A stretch of DNA of 31,505 bases from DASPKW01 sp038244055. GTDB lineage: Bacteria; Planctomycetota; Phycisphaerae; Tepidisphaerales; Tepidisphaeraceae. Below the pieces are notes generated by a model. It had not been told where the DNA came from. It did not search any database and worked only from the letters and a program-made list of their open reading frames with translations. Positions 21,397-29,176 of this stretch are shown piece by piece (positions within the stretch are counted from its first letter, which is position 1; every line of letters begins with the position of its first letter). The position numbers and the translations under genes are program-made. The DNA lies in assembly GCA_038244055.1 (NCBI GenBank), contig JBBRTW010000019.1:1-31505 (forward strand). The letters are read 5' to 3'.

Positions 21397-22683
21397 TTAC
21401 TTCGCCTTCACATCATAACAAAGCAGCACACCCTGATCGCGGATGTACATCTTGCCATTGGCGATCACGATATGGGGCCAGGCGCTCTTGCGGCTGCGGT
21501 CGGGCTGTTGGAAGCGGCCGCGCTCTTCGTGCTTGTCGCCATTGGCTTCGAGGAGGACGATCACGCCGTTCTTCTCATCGCGGAGGTAGAAGCGGCCATC
21601 CGCGTAGGAGATCGTGCCCTTGCCGAGGATTTTCGAATCGGCCCATTTCGCCTTGCCGGTGAGCATGTCCTGGCAGGTCCAGCCGCCCTGATCGGAGTGA
21701 CCGTAAATCAGGCCATCGAGTAGGATGACGCCGCCGTGGTGGTCGACCATGGTCTTGTTGCCGGTGTAGACGGGAGCGGCGGTGAATTTGCCGCCGGCGG
21801 CGGTGATCTTGAAGAGATCGCAGCCGATGCCGTAACCCGAGGTGACGTAGACGTGGGCGGTATTGGCATCATCCACCTTGACGACCGGCGTGGGGATGAC
21901 GGCGGTCTTGCCGGGGCGGTCGGCGCGCCAGAGGAGCTTGCCATCGGCCAGCGAGATTCCCGCGACGGAATTATCGGTGTAAACGACGCCCTGATGCACA
22001 CCGCCGAAGTCGGCGATCACCGGCGAGGTGTAGGCGGCCTTATCGGTGAACTCTTTGGAGCGCCAGACGGTTTCGCCGGTCTTCTTATTCAGCGCCATCA
22101 GTGTGCCGCCACCCCCGCCGGGGGTGCAGATCACGTTAGCGCCATCGATGACCAGCGATTCGCTGTTGCCCCATCCGCTCATCATCTTCCCGCCGAAATC
22201 GCCGTTGAGGTTCTTGCGCCAGAGCTCGCGGCCATCGGCCGCGCGGTAGGCGACGACATCGCCGACCTGGCCGATCATGTAGAGTGTGCCTTCATCGAAG
22301 GTCGGGGTGGCGCGGGGGCCAGCGCCATTTTGACCGCCGATCTTGCCGAGCTTGGACTTCCAGAGCTGCGATCCATCGGCGGCATTCAGCCCGTAAACGT
22401 AGCTCGATTCGGCTTCATCGCCGGCGGTGTAAATGCGGTCGCCGACCACCGACACCGTGGAGAAACCATCGCCGATGTTCTTGATCTCCCAGACCTTGGT
22501 CGGGCCGTCGGCGGGCCACTGCTTGAGCAGGCCGGTCTCGAGGGAAATGTTATCGCGGCGCGGGCCGTGGAATTCCGGCCAGTTCCCGGCCTCGACCTTG
22601 GCATTGTCGGCCAGAAGAGTGGGGGCGGAAAAGGCGAAAACGGAAGACAAAGCCGCGAGTGCGATGCGTTTGGCGATGGACAT
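21397..22683 (-). CDS. Exported PQQ-like beta-propeller protein
   Basis: This 428-residue protein has a signal peptide (cut near A25) and begins its mature part with NWPEFHGPRRDNISLETGLL. That opening is typical of planctomycete PQQ-binding-like propeller proteins. Repeating propeller blades follow, with the YxLxxxDGxxLW pattern (YGLNAADGSQLWKSK, VAYRAADGRELWRKN, MALNKKTGETVWRSK, ISLADGKLLWRAD). No full PQQ-dehydrogenase catalytic set was identified, so it may be a scaffold, BamB-like or a quinoprotein relative. The ATG at 22683 starts the signal peptide and has GAGGATT about 8 nt upstream. It is divergent from the TIM-barrel gene. Confidence 0.85.
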   Translation of the reverse strand: MSIAKRIALAALSSVFAFSAPTLLADNAKVEAGNWPEFHGPRRDNISLETGLLKQWPADGPTKVWEIKNIGDGFSTVSVVGDRIYTAGDEAESSYVYGLNAADGSQLWKSKLGKIGGQNGAGPRATPTFDEGTLYMIGQVGDVVAYRAADGRELWRKNLNGDFGGKMMSGWGNSESLVIDGANVICTPGGGGGTLMALNKKTGETVWRSKEFTDKAAYTSPVIADFGGVHQGVVYTDNSVAGISLADGKLLWRADRPGKTAVIPTPVVKVDDANTAHVYVTSGYGIGCDLFKITAAGGKFTAAPVYTGNKTMVDHHGGVILLDGLIYGHSDQGGWTCQDMLTGKAKWADSKILGKGTISYADGRFYLRDEKNGVIVLLEANGDKHEERGRFQQPDRSRKSAWPHIVIANGKMYIRDQGVLLCYDVKAK

Positions 22684-22787
22684 GGGATGAATCCTCGATA
22701 GAAGACGGGGATAAGTCAATAATGGGATTACCGACGGGAGGCGGGGGCGTTGCGGAAGGCGCTGGACTTGGCGTCAGGCCGCTGCGC

Positions 22788-22910
22788 GTCATTCTGAGGG
22801 AGTATAGACGACCGAAGAATCTGGCCTCAACGCATTGGCCCGTTCACCTTGGCAAATGGCCGCCCAGTTAAGGCAAGTTCCTTCGGTCGTCTATACTCCC
22901 TCAGGATGAC
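22788..22910. repeat. Large inverted repeat with 32/33-bp arms
   Basis: The arms 22788-22819 and 22878-22910 are reverse complements with one indel and one or two mismatches; the core is GAGGGAGTATAGACGACC. The 58-bp loop has no ORF. It lies in the divergent gap between the PQQ-propeller and TIM-barrel genes, ending 70 bp before the latter's ATG. It looks like a dispersed palindromic element. Confidence 0.88.
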
Positions 22911-22979
22911 GACCTCACGATGATGGTGATTTGTGGGGTTTGCTGATCGGTCTTGTTGTACAGTACCCAATGGATTCCC

Positions 22980-24167
22980 ATGCCCATTCGCACTCTCCTG
23001 ATCGCCTGCCTTCTATTCGCACTCCCCGCCCTGGCCCAGCGGATAGCGCCGGTTCCGCAGAGGATCAATCCGACGACACCCGCCCCCGAGCGCAAGGCCG
23101 ATCCCACCACGCCGCGCCGGCCGGCGAGTCAGCCGGCGGTTCCGAAGTTCGTCATCGGCGTGTTTCAGCAGCCGACGTCCTCCTTCGATGCCTGGAAAGG
23201 GCGTGGGATCAACACGGTGGTCAGTTATGAATCGCAGGGTGGGAAGGTTTCCAACGATGAATGGTCCGAGGCGGCGGCGGCCAAGGGGTTTTATTTTATT
23301 CGCCAGCCATCGGATGATCTGGAGGCCGATGCGAAGGAGCCGAACCTGCTGGCGCTGATGCACGATGATGAGCCGGATATCCGCAAGCCGCCGACGCCGG
23401 CCGATGTGCTTGCCAGACGATACGCCGATTGGAAAAAAGCCGCGCCGGATAAGCCGGTGTTTCTGAATGTTTCCGGCGGGCAGATGCTTGGGGGTAAAAC
23501 GCCGAAGACTGTTTACGATGCTTACTTCCCCTAGGCCGACTGGATCGGCAACGATTTCTACCCCGTCACCGGCTACAACCGCCCGGACTGGCTCTGGAAG
23601 ATCGGCTCGGCCCTCGACACGATTGGCGACTGGTCGCACGGCAAGCCGCAACTGGCCTGCATCGAAACTTCCGCGCAGGAGCTGGCATGGACCGCGCCTA
23701 ATACGCGGGGTGTGACACCCGATGAATTTCGCGCGGAGGTGTGGCATGCGGTCATCCACGGCGCGCGGGGTGTGATCTACTTCCCGCAGCGCCTCGGGCG
23801 AAACCCGGCCAAGGATTTTCGCTATGATGCGACTCCGCCGAAAGTGGCGCTGGAAATGGTGTTGCAGAATCGGCGGCTGACCGAGCTTCAAGAGATGCTG
23901 GTGAGCGAGATGAACCCGGCCGGGTTCAAAGTGAGCGCGGACAAGCCGATGGAGATCGGCTGGCGCGTGCGCGGCGGCAAGCTTGATGTGATCGCGCTGA
24001 ATTTTTCCGATGCGGAGGTTAAGGAGGCCGCGATCTCGTTTCAAGGGAAGGTAAAGCCGGCGGCCGGGGCATTGTGGGAATCGCGCTCGATTCAGGTCAC
24101 GGGCGGGGTGATTCGCGATTCATTTGGCCCATATGGGGTGCGGGTTTATGAATTGACGCTGGAATAG
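22980..24167 (+). pseudogene. TIM-barrel glycosidase-like protein interrupted by one in-frame TAG
   Basis: From the ATG at 22980 the frame encodes a signal peptide (MPIRTLLIACLLFALPALAQ) and a barrel-like domain. It is broken only by TAG at 23532-23534 (codon 185); the same frame then continues without interruption to 24167, 395 residues in all. Reading through, the protein has HDDEPDI and later ACIETS as possible acid/base and nucleophile Glu. It also has WIGNDFYPVT, HGARGVIYFP and a C-terminal beta domain, as in GH-A-type beta-glycosidases. The TAG sits between YFP and ADWIGNDFYP; CAG to TAG is one transition. No frameshift or other decay is visible, so the mutation is recent, an assembly error, or read through. 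The family is not firmly recognised. Confidence 0.75.
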
Positions 24168-24326
24168 GCCGTTCAGAGTTTCTTCATCTTCGATCTATTC
24201 AATGGCGCGGCTTCGTTCGGGCCGCGCTGGATTGTCAGGAACCCACCGATTTGCGCATCCATGGGTTTTTTCCCGGTGTTGTATGCGGCTTGATACGCCC
24301 TTAATATCGCGCCCAAGGAACCCAAC

Positions 24327-25451
24327 ATGGCAGCAAAAATACCGCTCTCCCGCGTCTACCATTCCGAAACCATCGACCGCCGAATTCTCGAGGTCGTCAA
24401 AGGCGGCAACTACATCCTCGGGCCTGAATGCAAGGCGTTCGAAGCCGAGCTCGCGGCGTGGTTTAATGTGCCGCATTGCATTCTCTCCTCTTCATGGACG
24501 GCCGCCGTGCATCTGCTGCACCTGGCGCAGATTCAGTTCGGGCATCTCAAGCCCGGCGATGAGATTCTCGTGCCCTCGCTGACGGCTTTCCCCTCCATCG
24601 AGCCGATGATCCACTGCGGACTTCGGCCTGTCTTCTGCGATATCGATGACACCTACTGCATCGATCCGATCGATGCGAAGAAGCGCATCACTTCGAAAAC
24701 CAAGGGCATTCTCCCCGTGCATCTGTACGGCCGGCCGGCCAATATCGATGCCTTCCAGCAGATCGCCAAAGAACATGGCCTGTTCATCATCGAAGACTGC
24801 GCCCAGTCGCATGGCGCCCGTTGGAAGGGAAAACGGGCTGGCTCCTACGGCCAGCACGCGGCGCTGTCGTTTTACCCATCGAAGAATCTGACCGTGTATG
24901 GGGATGGCGGCGCGATCCTGACCCACGACCCTGAAATCGCCAAGCGCGTCGGCATGCTCCGCAACCATGGCCGGAAGGATAAGTATCTGCATGAAAAGGT
25001 CGGCTTCAATCTGCGCTTCAACGAGATCAACGCGGCCGTCGGGCGCGAGCAGCTCAAGGTGCTGGATGATTTGAATGCCAATCGCCGCCGCGCCGCGGCC
25101 GGGTATCGGCGGGAACTGGCGGGCGTGAAGGGAGTCGTTCTTCCGCCGGAAGATCAGGCCGGGATCACCGAAACGGTCTACCACATGTTCGTGATTCGCC
25201 TCGATAGCAACGAAAAACGGGAATCTCTCGGAAAGCACCTCAAGGAGATGGGAATTGAATCGGGCGTGCATTATCCGGTGCCCAATCACCAGCAGCCGGC
25301 CATCGAGGAGATTTACGGCAAGCTGCCTTCGCTGCCCAAGACCGAGGACTACACGCAGAGGATTCTGAGCCTGCCGATGTTCCCCGCGCTGACCGATGAT
25401 GAGGTGAAGACCGTGGCCAATGCGATCAAGCAGTTCGTGGCCAGGGCGTGA
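24327..25451 (+). CDS. DegT/DnrJ/EryC1/StrS-family PLP aminotransferase
   Basis: The 374-residue enzyme matches the sugar aminotransferase family used to make amino- or keto-sugars for glycans and natural products. Visible marks are the PLP-phosphate region LSSSWTAAVHL, the cofactor-contacting D157 in IIEDCAQSHGA, the Schiff-base lysine K186 in SFYPSKNLTVYGDGG, and the family's RNHGRKDKY and FNLRFNEINAAVG segments. The length is normal. The ATG at 24327 has AAGGA 7 nt upstream. It is followed 63 bp later by a TVP38-type membrane protein on the same strand, and a GT2 glycosyltransferase lies further down, so a role in surface glycan assembly is likely. The exact sugar cannot be told. Confidence 0.92.
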   Translation: MAAKIPLSRVYHSETIDRRILEVVKGGNYILGPECKAFEAELAAWFNVPHCILSSSWTAAVHLLHLAQIQFGHLKPGDEILVPSLTAFPSIEPMIHCGLRPVFCDIDDTYCIDPIDAKKRITSKTKGILPVHLYGRPANIDAFQQIAKEHGLFIIEDCAQSHGARWKGKRAGSYGQHAALSFYPSKNLTVYGDGGAILTHDPEIAKRVGMLRNHGRKDKYLHEKVGFNLRFNEINAAVGREQLKVLDDLNANRRRAAAGYRRELAGVKGVVLPPEDQAGITETVYHMFVIRLDSNEKRESLGKHLKEMGIESGVHYPVPNHQQPAIEEIYGKLPSLPKTEDYTQRILSLPMFPALTDDEVKTVANAIKQFVARA

Positions 25452-25514
25452 GGATCGAGCGATGATCGGCCGATGATTGAGCGATACCGTTTTTCCGTTT
25501 GACGATCTGACGCC

Positions 25515-26264
25515 ATGGAACAGACCGCGTCTGATACCCCTCCGATTTCAGTCACCGACCCGCTCGAATTGACCGAGCCGGCCGCGGAATCACATAATCG
25601 CCCGCTGCTGCGCATTATTGTGTTGGTTCTGGTGCTGGGAGCCGCGCTGGCGGCGGTGCAACTTTCTCCGATTCGCGGGCTGCTCAAAGATACGGAGCGG
25701 CTTCGAGCGTGGCTGGATGGCGTCGGGGCCTTGGCCTATCCAATCTGCCTGCTGTCATCGGCCGTGCTTATCGGCTGCGGATTTCCGCGCCTGGTTCTGT
25801 GCGCTGCGGCATCGGCCATGCTTGGGTTCGGCTGGGGCCTGATGCTGACCCAGGGCGGAGCGCTGCTGGGATACTACACGGTCTTCTGTTTCATTCGCTG
25901 GGGCGGCGGCCAATGGGTGATTCAAAAGCGTCCGCGCCTCCGCTCCATCGCCGAGACCATCCAGGATCAAGGCATCGCCGGCGTCGTGCTGGCCCGGCAG
26001 ATTCCGCTGCACGGCACGCTCATCAACCTCTGCCTGGGCCTCTCGCGAATCAAGCATCGCCAGTATCTGATCGGCACGGCCATTGGATTGTTTCCCGAGG
26101 CGATCCCCGTGGCGCTGGTGGGCGCGGGTCTGGTGAAATCATCGCTGAAGGACAGCGCCGGCCTGCTGGCGCTGGCGGCCGTGGCGTTTGGCGTGCTGTG
26201 GGTGGGGAGCGCGTATATGCTGCGAAAGATGCGGAATAAGCGTCGCGACGAGCAGGCGATGTAA
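25515..26264 (+). CDS. TVP38/TMEM64 (VTT/DedA-like) membrane protein
   Basis: This 249-residue protein has a polar N-terminal 35 residues, one helix (about 36-55) and then the VTT-type core: GALAYPICLLSSAVLIGCGFPRLV with a Pro-containing re-entrant region, LGFGWGLMLTQGGALLG, and the conserved VLARQIPLHGTLINLCLGLSRI block with the family's Arg and Pro. Two C-terminal helices follow, and a basic tail (KMRNKRRDEQ). DedA-related proteins are lipid scramblases or flippases, for example of undecaprenyl phosphate or phospholipid; substrate here is unknown. It is probably cotranscribed with the aminotransferase. Confidence 0.85.
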   Translation: MEQTASDTPPISVTDPLELTEPAAESHNRPLLRIIVLVLVLGAALAAVQLSPIRGLLKDTERLRAWLDGVGALAYPICLLSSAVLIGCGFPRLVLCAAASAMLGFGWGLMLTQGGALLGYYTVFCFIRWGGGQWVIQKRPRLRSIAETIQDQGIAGVVLARQIPLHGTLINLCLGLSRIKHRQYLIGTAIGLFPEAIPVALVGAGLVKSSLKDSAGLLALAAVAFGVLWVGSAYMLRKMRNKRRDEQAM

Positions 26265-26349
26265 GGCAGCGAAATAGAGGCCGATCTATTAATGGAGCGA
26301 CACGAAAATTCTACGGAATTCTTGAGCCGCGCGCGGTATAATTTTCTCC

Positions 26350-26706
26350 ATGTCCAAAACCACTATCGACAACATGGGGATGCCTGAATTCTCTCCATTC
26401 CATGGCATGGGGAATGTCGATTTGAACTCGCTCAAGTTCAACCTTGCTCTTACGCCGGCCCAACGAATTCAGAAACATTATTACGCCCGAACCGCTGTTG
26501 AGCGGATCGGTCAAATCGCGAGAGAGCAAATTGGATCGAGTTCTGAGAATGGAACGATTTCCACCACGGGGTGCAAGATGAAAATTGCGGATGGTGTTTG
26601 CCTTTTGCTCGACGAGTTGTTTCGGCGCCGAAGATTGAGAGCGAGTCCCTTCGGCAGCCGATTGGCCAAGGGGCGAATTTCCGAATGGCATATGCCAGTT
26701 ACCTAA
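26350..26706 (+). CDS. Orphan hypothetical protein, possibly truncated
   Basis: This 118-residue ORF lies in DNA with clearly lower GC than its surroundings. The first 60 residues (with MPEFSPFHGMGNVDLNSLKF and LTPAQRIQKHYYAR) look coding. They recall, from memory only, small planctomycete proteins found next to nucleotidyltransferase-like genes. The last 50 residues are basic and look like a wrong frame, so a frameshift or decay after about residue 65 is likely. No Shine-Dalgarno sequence is obvious. The stop overlaps the next ORF by about 22 bp. Function unknown. Confidence 0.4.
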   Translation: MSKTTIDNMGMPEFSPFHGMGNVDLNSLKFNLALTPAQRIQKHYYARTAVERIGQIAREQIGSSSENGTISTTGCKMKIADGVCLLLDELFRRRRLRASPFGSRLAKGRISEWHMPVT

Positions 26707-27035
26707 TCTGGGCGCTTAAGAAACTCTTTACCCCAAACTTCGAGCCCGAGGAGGTTCGCAATATTGGAAGCGCGATCGGAGCCATGCTCGCGCAGAAATC
26801 GTGGTACGATTCTGAGCGATATGTAAAAATACAGGCATCTATCAATCAGTGGCTGGCCAATCCGACTGCGGGCAGGCATTTCGAAGCCTTTGTCCCTTCC
26901 GTTGATATTGTCGAAGGCGCAAACGCTGCGGGCTGCGAACTTCAGCATCGCGAGAGCATGGACTGGATCCTGTACGTGGCGGCTATGCCGAAGGTCATGC
27001 GGGAGTCAATCATGGAGATGTTCGGGCCGAAATAG
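26685..27035 (+). CDS. Orphan hypothetical protein
   Basis: From an ATG at 26685 this frame gives 116 residues; the open frame extends upstream to a GTG at 26571. The sequence is soluble-looking, with LTPNFEPEEVRNIGSAIGAM, an acidic/aromatic middle and C-terminal helices ending IMEMFGPK. No family recognised. Codon and base use are AT-richer than neighbours, as for the preceding ORF. AAGGGG lies about 11 nt upstream of the ATG. Both ORFs may be one imported or decayed locus. Gap 27036-27173 holds only a weak ATGTGT/ACACAT hairpin (27043-27058). Confidence 0.5.
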   Translation: MAYASYLIWALKKLFTPNFEPEEVRNIGSAIGAMLAQKSWYDSERYVKIQASINQWLANPTAGRHFEAFVPSVDIVEGANAAGCELQHRESMDWILYVAAMPKVMRESIMEMFGPK

Positions 27036-27173
27036 CCTTCGAATGTGTCTCAACACATCTTATGCCTAATCTAAAGGACGTGCCCATCTTCATTTAGGGG
27101 CATCACCGACAGTGTGCCGCCGAATCCGGGCGCTCTTGCGGTCGTTTCCCCTTCATGCAAAACTAACGGGTCT

Positions 27174-28004
27174 ATGAACGCCCCAGCAACGCGCCCGACT
27201 CTCTCCATCTGCGTCCCGGTGTACAACGAGGCCGAGAACCTGCCGCTGCTCCACCAGGCCATTGTGACGGTCGTGGAACCGATCGATCTCGCCACGGAAA
27301 TTCTGCTGGTCGATGATGGCTCCAAGGATGATTCCTGGGCCCAGATCCAGAAGCTGGTGGAGAAGGATTCGCGCGTGCGCGGGGTCAAGTTCATGCACAA
27401 TTGCGGCGAGACGGCCGCCAGCGACGCCGGCATGCGGGCCGCGCGTGGCAAGTACGTGATGACGATGGATGCCGATCTGCAGAACGATCCCAAGGATATC
27501 CCCAAGTTCATCGAGGCGCTGGAGCAGGGGTGGGACTGCGTCTGCGGCACGCGCGTCGCCAATCGCGGCAAGGGAGATAAGTTCATCCGCGTCGCCTCCA
27601 GCCGCATCGCCAACTGGGTGCGCAACAAGCTATCGAAAGAGACGATCTCCGACGCCGGCTGCACCTACCGCGCCTTCAGGCGCGATTGCGTCGACAAACT
27701 CAAGCTCTATCGCGGCCTGCACCGCTTCATCCCGACCCTGTTAAAAATGGAAGGATTCACAGTCACCGAAATCGCGGTGAGCAACAACCCGCGCATCCAT
27801 GGTGAATCCAAGTACGGCGTGTGGAACCGCCTCTTCAAATCCTTCCGCGATCTGCTGGCCATCCGCTGGATGAAATCGCGCCTGCTGAATTATCAGGTCG
27901 AGATCGAACTGGACCGTTCCAGGAGCCTGCCCAAGCCGCCGACTGAAGGGTCAACCACGCTTGCCTCCGCCGCCGCGGATGAAGTGCATAGCGGCGCGGC
28001 CTGA
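27174..28004 (+). CDS. GT2 family glycosyltransferase (dolichyl/polyprenyl-P sugar synthase-like)
   Basis: The 276-residue protein has a GT-A fold N-terminus: SICVPVYNEAENLP (residues 11-24), the nucleotide-binding VDDGSKDDS (46-54), and the metal-binding MDADLQNDP (98-106). GCTYRAFRRD is the acceptor-side motif of the DPM1/DPG synthase branch. The C-terminus lacks the two or four membrane helices of ArnC/GtrB, so it is the soluble or monotopic type. The donor (GDP-mannose or UDP-sugar) cannot be read. The ATG at 27174 is the start closest to the usual N-terminus; there is no strong Shine-Dalgarno sequence. With the aminotransferase and TVP38-like gene it may serve lipid-linked glycan synthesis. 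Confidence 0.9.
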   Translation: MNAPATRPTLSICVPVYNEAENLPLLHQAIVTVVEPIDLATEILLVDDGSKDDSWAQIQKLVEKDSRVRGVKFMHNCGETAASDAGMRAARGKYVMTMDADLQNDPKDIPKFIEALEQGWDCVCGTRVANRGKGDKFIRVASSRIANWVRNKLSKETISDAGCTYRAFRRDCVDKLKLYRGLHRFIPTLLKMEGFTVTEIAVSNNPRIHGESKYGVWNRLFKSFRDLLAIRWMKSRLLNYQVEIELDRSRSLPKPPTEGSTTLASAAADEVHSGAA

Positions 28005-28055
28005 TCGACTCGCAACGTTCAAATAGGTGACCCCAACGTTCAACATCAACTTCCC

Positions 28056-28155
28056 ACGTCGAACGTAGAACATCGAACATCGAACAGTGGGTAGGGTGGA
28101 CGTACTCACCCCCCGCTGGGGCGAGATGTTGGACGTTCGATGTTCGATGTTCGAT
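28056..28155. repeat. Inverted repeat built of CATCGAA heptamers
   Basis: The left arm (28056-28085) contains GAACATCGAACATCGAAC and the right arm (28128-28155) its reverse complement, around a 42-bp loop. The internal 7-bp periodicity echoes the heptamer array at 28289. It follows the glycosyltransferase gene. Confidence 0.8.
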
Positions 28156-28182
28156 TTTGATTGAACTCAAGGCGGCCGGGGT

Positions 28183-28202
28183 CCAGGGGTTAAAACCCCT
28201 GG
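28183..28202. repeat. Hairpin CCAGGGGT/ACCCCTGG
   Basis: A perfect 8-bp stem with a TAAA loop lies about 180 bp after the glycosyltransferase stop. There is no following T-run on either strand, so it is a weak terminator candidate or a dispersed repeat. Confidence 0.55.
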
Positions 28203-28288
28203 CAACGCCCGCCCGCCCTCCGGGCGAAGAGGGTCCGCCACCTATTCCCGACACACCCCATGCCCTCCCGTCCCATCGTCCCAGCGTC

Positions 28289-28379
28289 TGAACCCTAAAC
28301 CCTGAACCCTAAACCCTGAACCCTGAACCCTGAACCCTGAACCCTGAACCCTGAACCCAGAACCCAGAACCCAGAACTC
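28289..28379. repeat. Array of 13 heptamers (TGAACCC with TAAACCC and AGAACCC variants)
   Basis: Thirteen contiguous 7-bp units are readable: ten TGAACCC/TAAACCC units followed by three AGAACCC-type units. They end 21 bp from the stop of the MlaF-like gene. The same heptamer (as GGGTTCA) occurs three times at 3888-3908. It resembles plant-type telomere repeats only superficially. Being 7 bp, copy-number change would shift any frame crossing it. Confidence 0.93.
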
Positions 28380-28400
28380 TCCGCGGCCTACCCCTCCCCC

Positions 28401-29159
28401 TCACTTCAGCCCTGCCAGTTCCGCCTCCCCCGCTTCGCCGGAGACGAACTGCTTGACGATGGGATCGGGGGACTGCTGCATGTCGGCGGGCGCGCCGTCG
28501 AAGTGGATTTTGCCTTCGTGGAGCATGACGATGCGGTCGGCGATCTTGAAGGCGCTGGCCATGTCGTGGGTGACGGTGATGCTGGTGACTTTGAGCTCGC
28601 GCTGCAGCTTGACGATGAGCTGGTTGATGACATCGGCGCGGATGGGGTCCAGGCCGGTGGTGGGCTCATCGTAGAGGATCACCTCGGGGTCCAGGGCGAT
28701 GGCGCGGGCGAGGGCGATGCGCTTGCGCTGGCCGCCGGAGAGCTGGGCGGGCATTTTCTTTTCGAAGCCGGGGAGGCCGACCATGGCGAGTTTTTCGGCG
28801 ACGATGCGGGCAATTTCGGCGGGCTTTTTTCGGGTGTGTTCGACGATGGGGAAGGCGATGTTCTCGCCGCTGGTGAGCGAGTCGAATAGCGCGCCCATCT
28901 GGAAGAGGAAGCCGAAGCGCCGGCGCAGCTCCATGAACTGGCGGTCGGTGAAGGTGTCGATGCGGCCGCCATCGAACCAGACCTCGCCGGCATCGGGACG
29001 GAGCAGGCCGACGATGTGCTTGAGGAGGACGGATTTGCCGGTGCCCGAAGCGCCGATGATGACCAGGGACTGGCCCCTGGCGATGGAGAGATCGAGCTCA
29101 TCGAGGACGATGAGGGGGGGGAAGGATTTGGAGACTTTTTTGAGTTCGATCAGCGGCAT
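28401..29159 (-). CDS. mlaF: MlaF-type lipid ABC transporter ATPase
   Basis: The 252-residue ATPase has Walker A GASGTGKS (36-43), the MlaF-typical LFQMGALFDSLTSGENIAFP around the Q-loop, signature LSGGQRKRIALARA, Walker B VILYDEPTTGLDP and THDM with the H-loop. This set fits MlaF, the cytoplasmic ATPase of the MlaFEDB phospholipid transporter of the Gram-negative envelope. Its permease partner is the next gene upstream (17-bp gap). No MlaD/MCE gene follows inside the window; downstream are only repeats and then the glycosyltransferase on the other strand. The start ATG at 29159 is preceded by AGGAGGG about 11 nt away. Confidence 0.9.
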   Translation of the reverse strand: MPLIELKKVSKSFPPLIVLDELDLSIARGQSLVIIGASGTGKSVLLKHIVGLLRPDAGEVWFDGGRIDTFTDRQFMELRRRFGFLFQMGALFDSLTSGENIAFPIVEHTRKKPAEIARIVAEKLAMVGLPGFEKKMPAQLSGGQRKRIALARAIALDPEVILYDEPTTGLDPIRADVINQLIVKLQRELKVTSITVTHDMASAFKIADRIVMLHEGKIHFDGAPADMQQSPDPIVKQFVSGEAGEAELAGLK

Positions 29160-29176
29160 GTTTCACGTTTCCCTCC

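Noticed and set aside
23532..23534. Pyrrolysine at the in-frame TAG
   Set aside because: The gene is not a methylamine methyltransferase and nothing in the window encodes the pyrrolysine machinery; mutation or error is far simpler.
28289..28379. Telomere or CRISPR interpretation of the heptamer array
   Set aside because: There are no spacers, so no CRISPR. The array is internal to a bacterial replicon and beside ordinary genes; likeness to plant telomere repeats is superficial.
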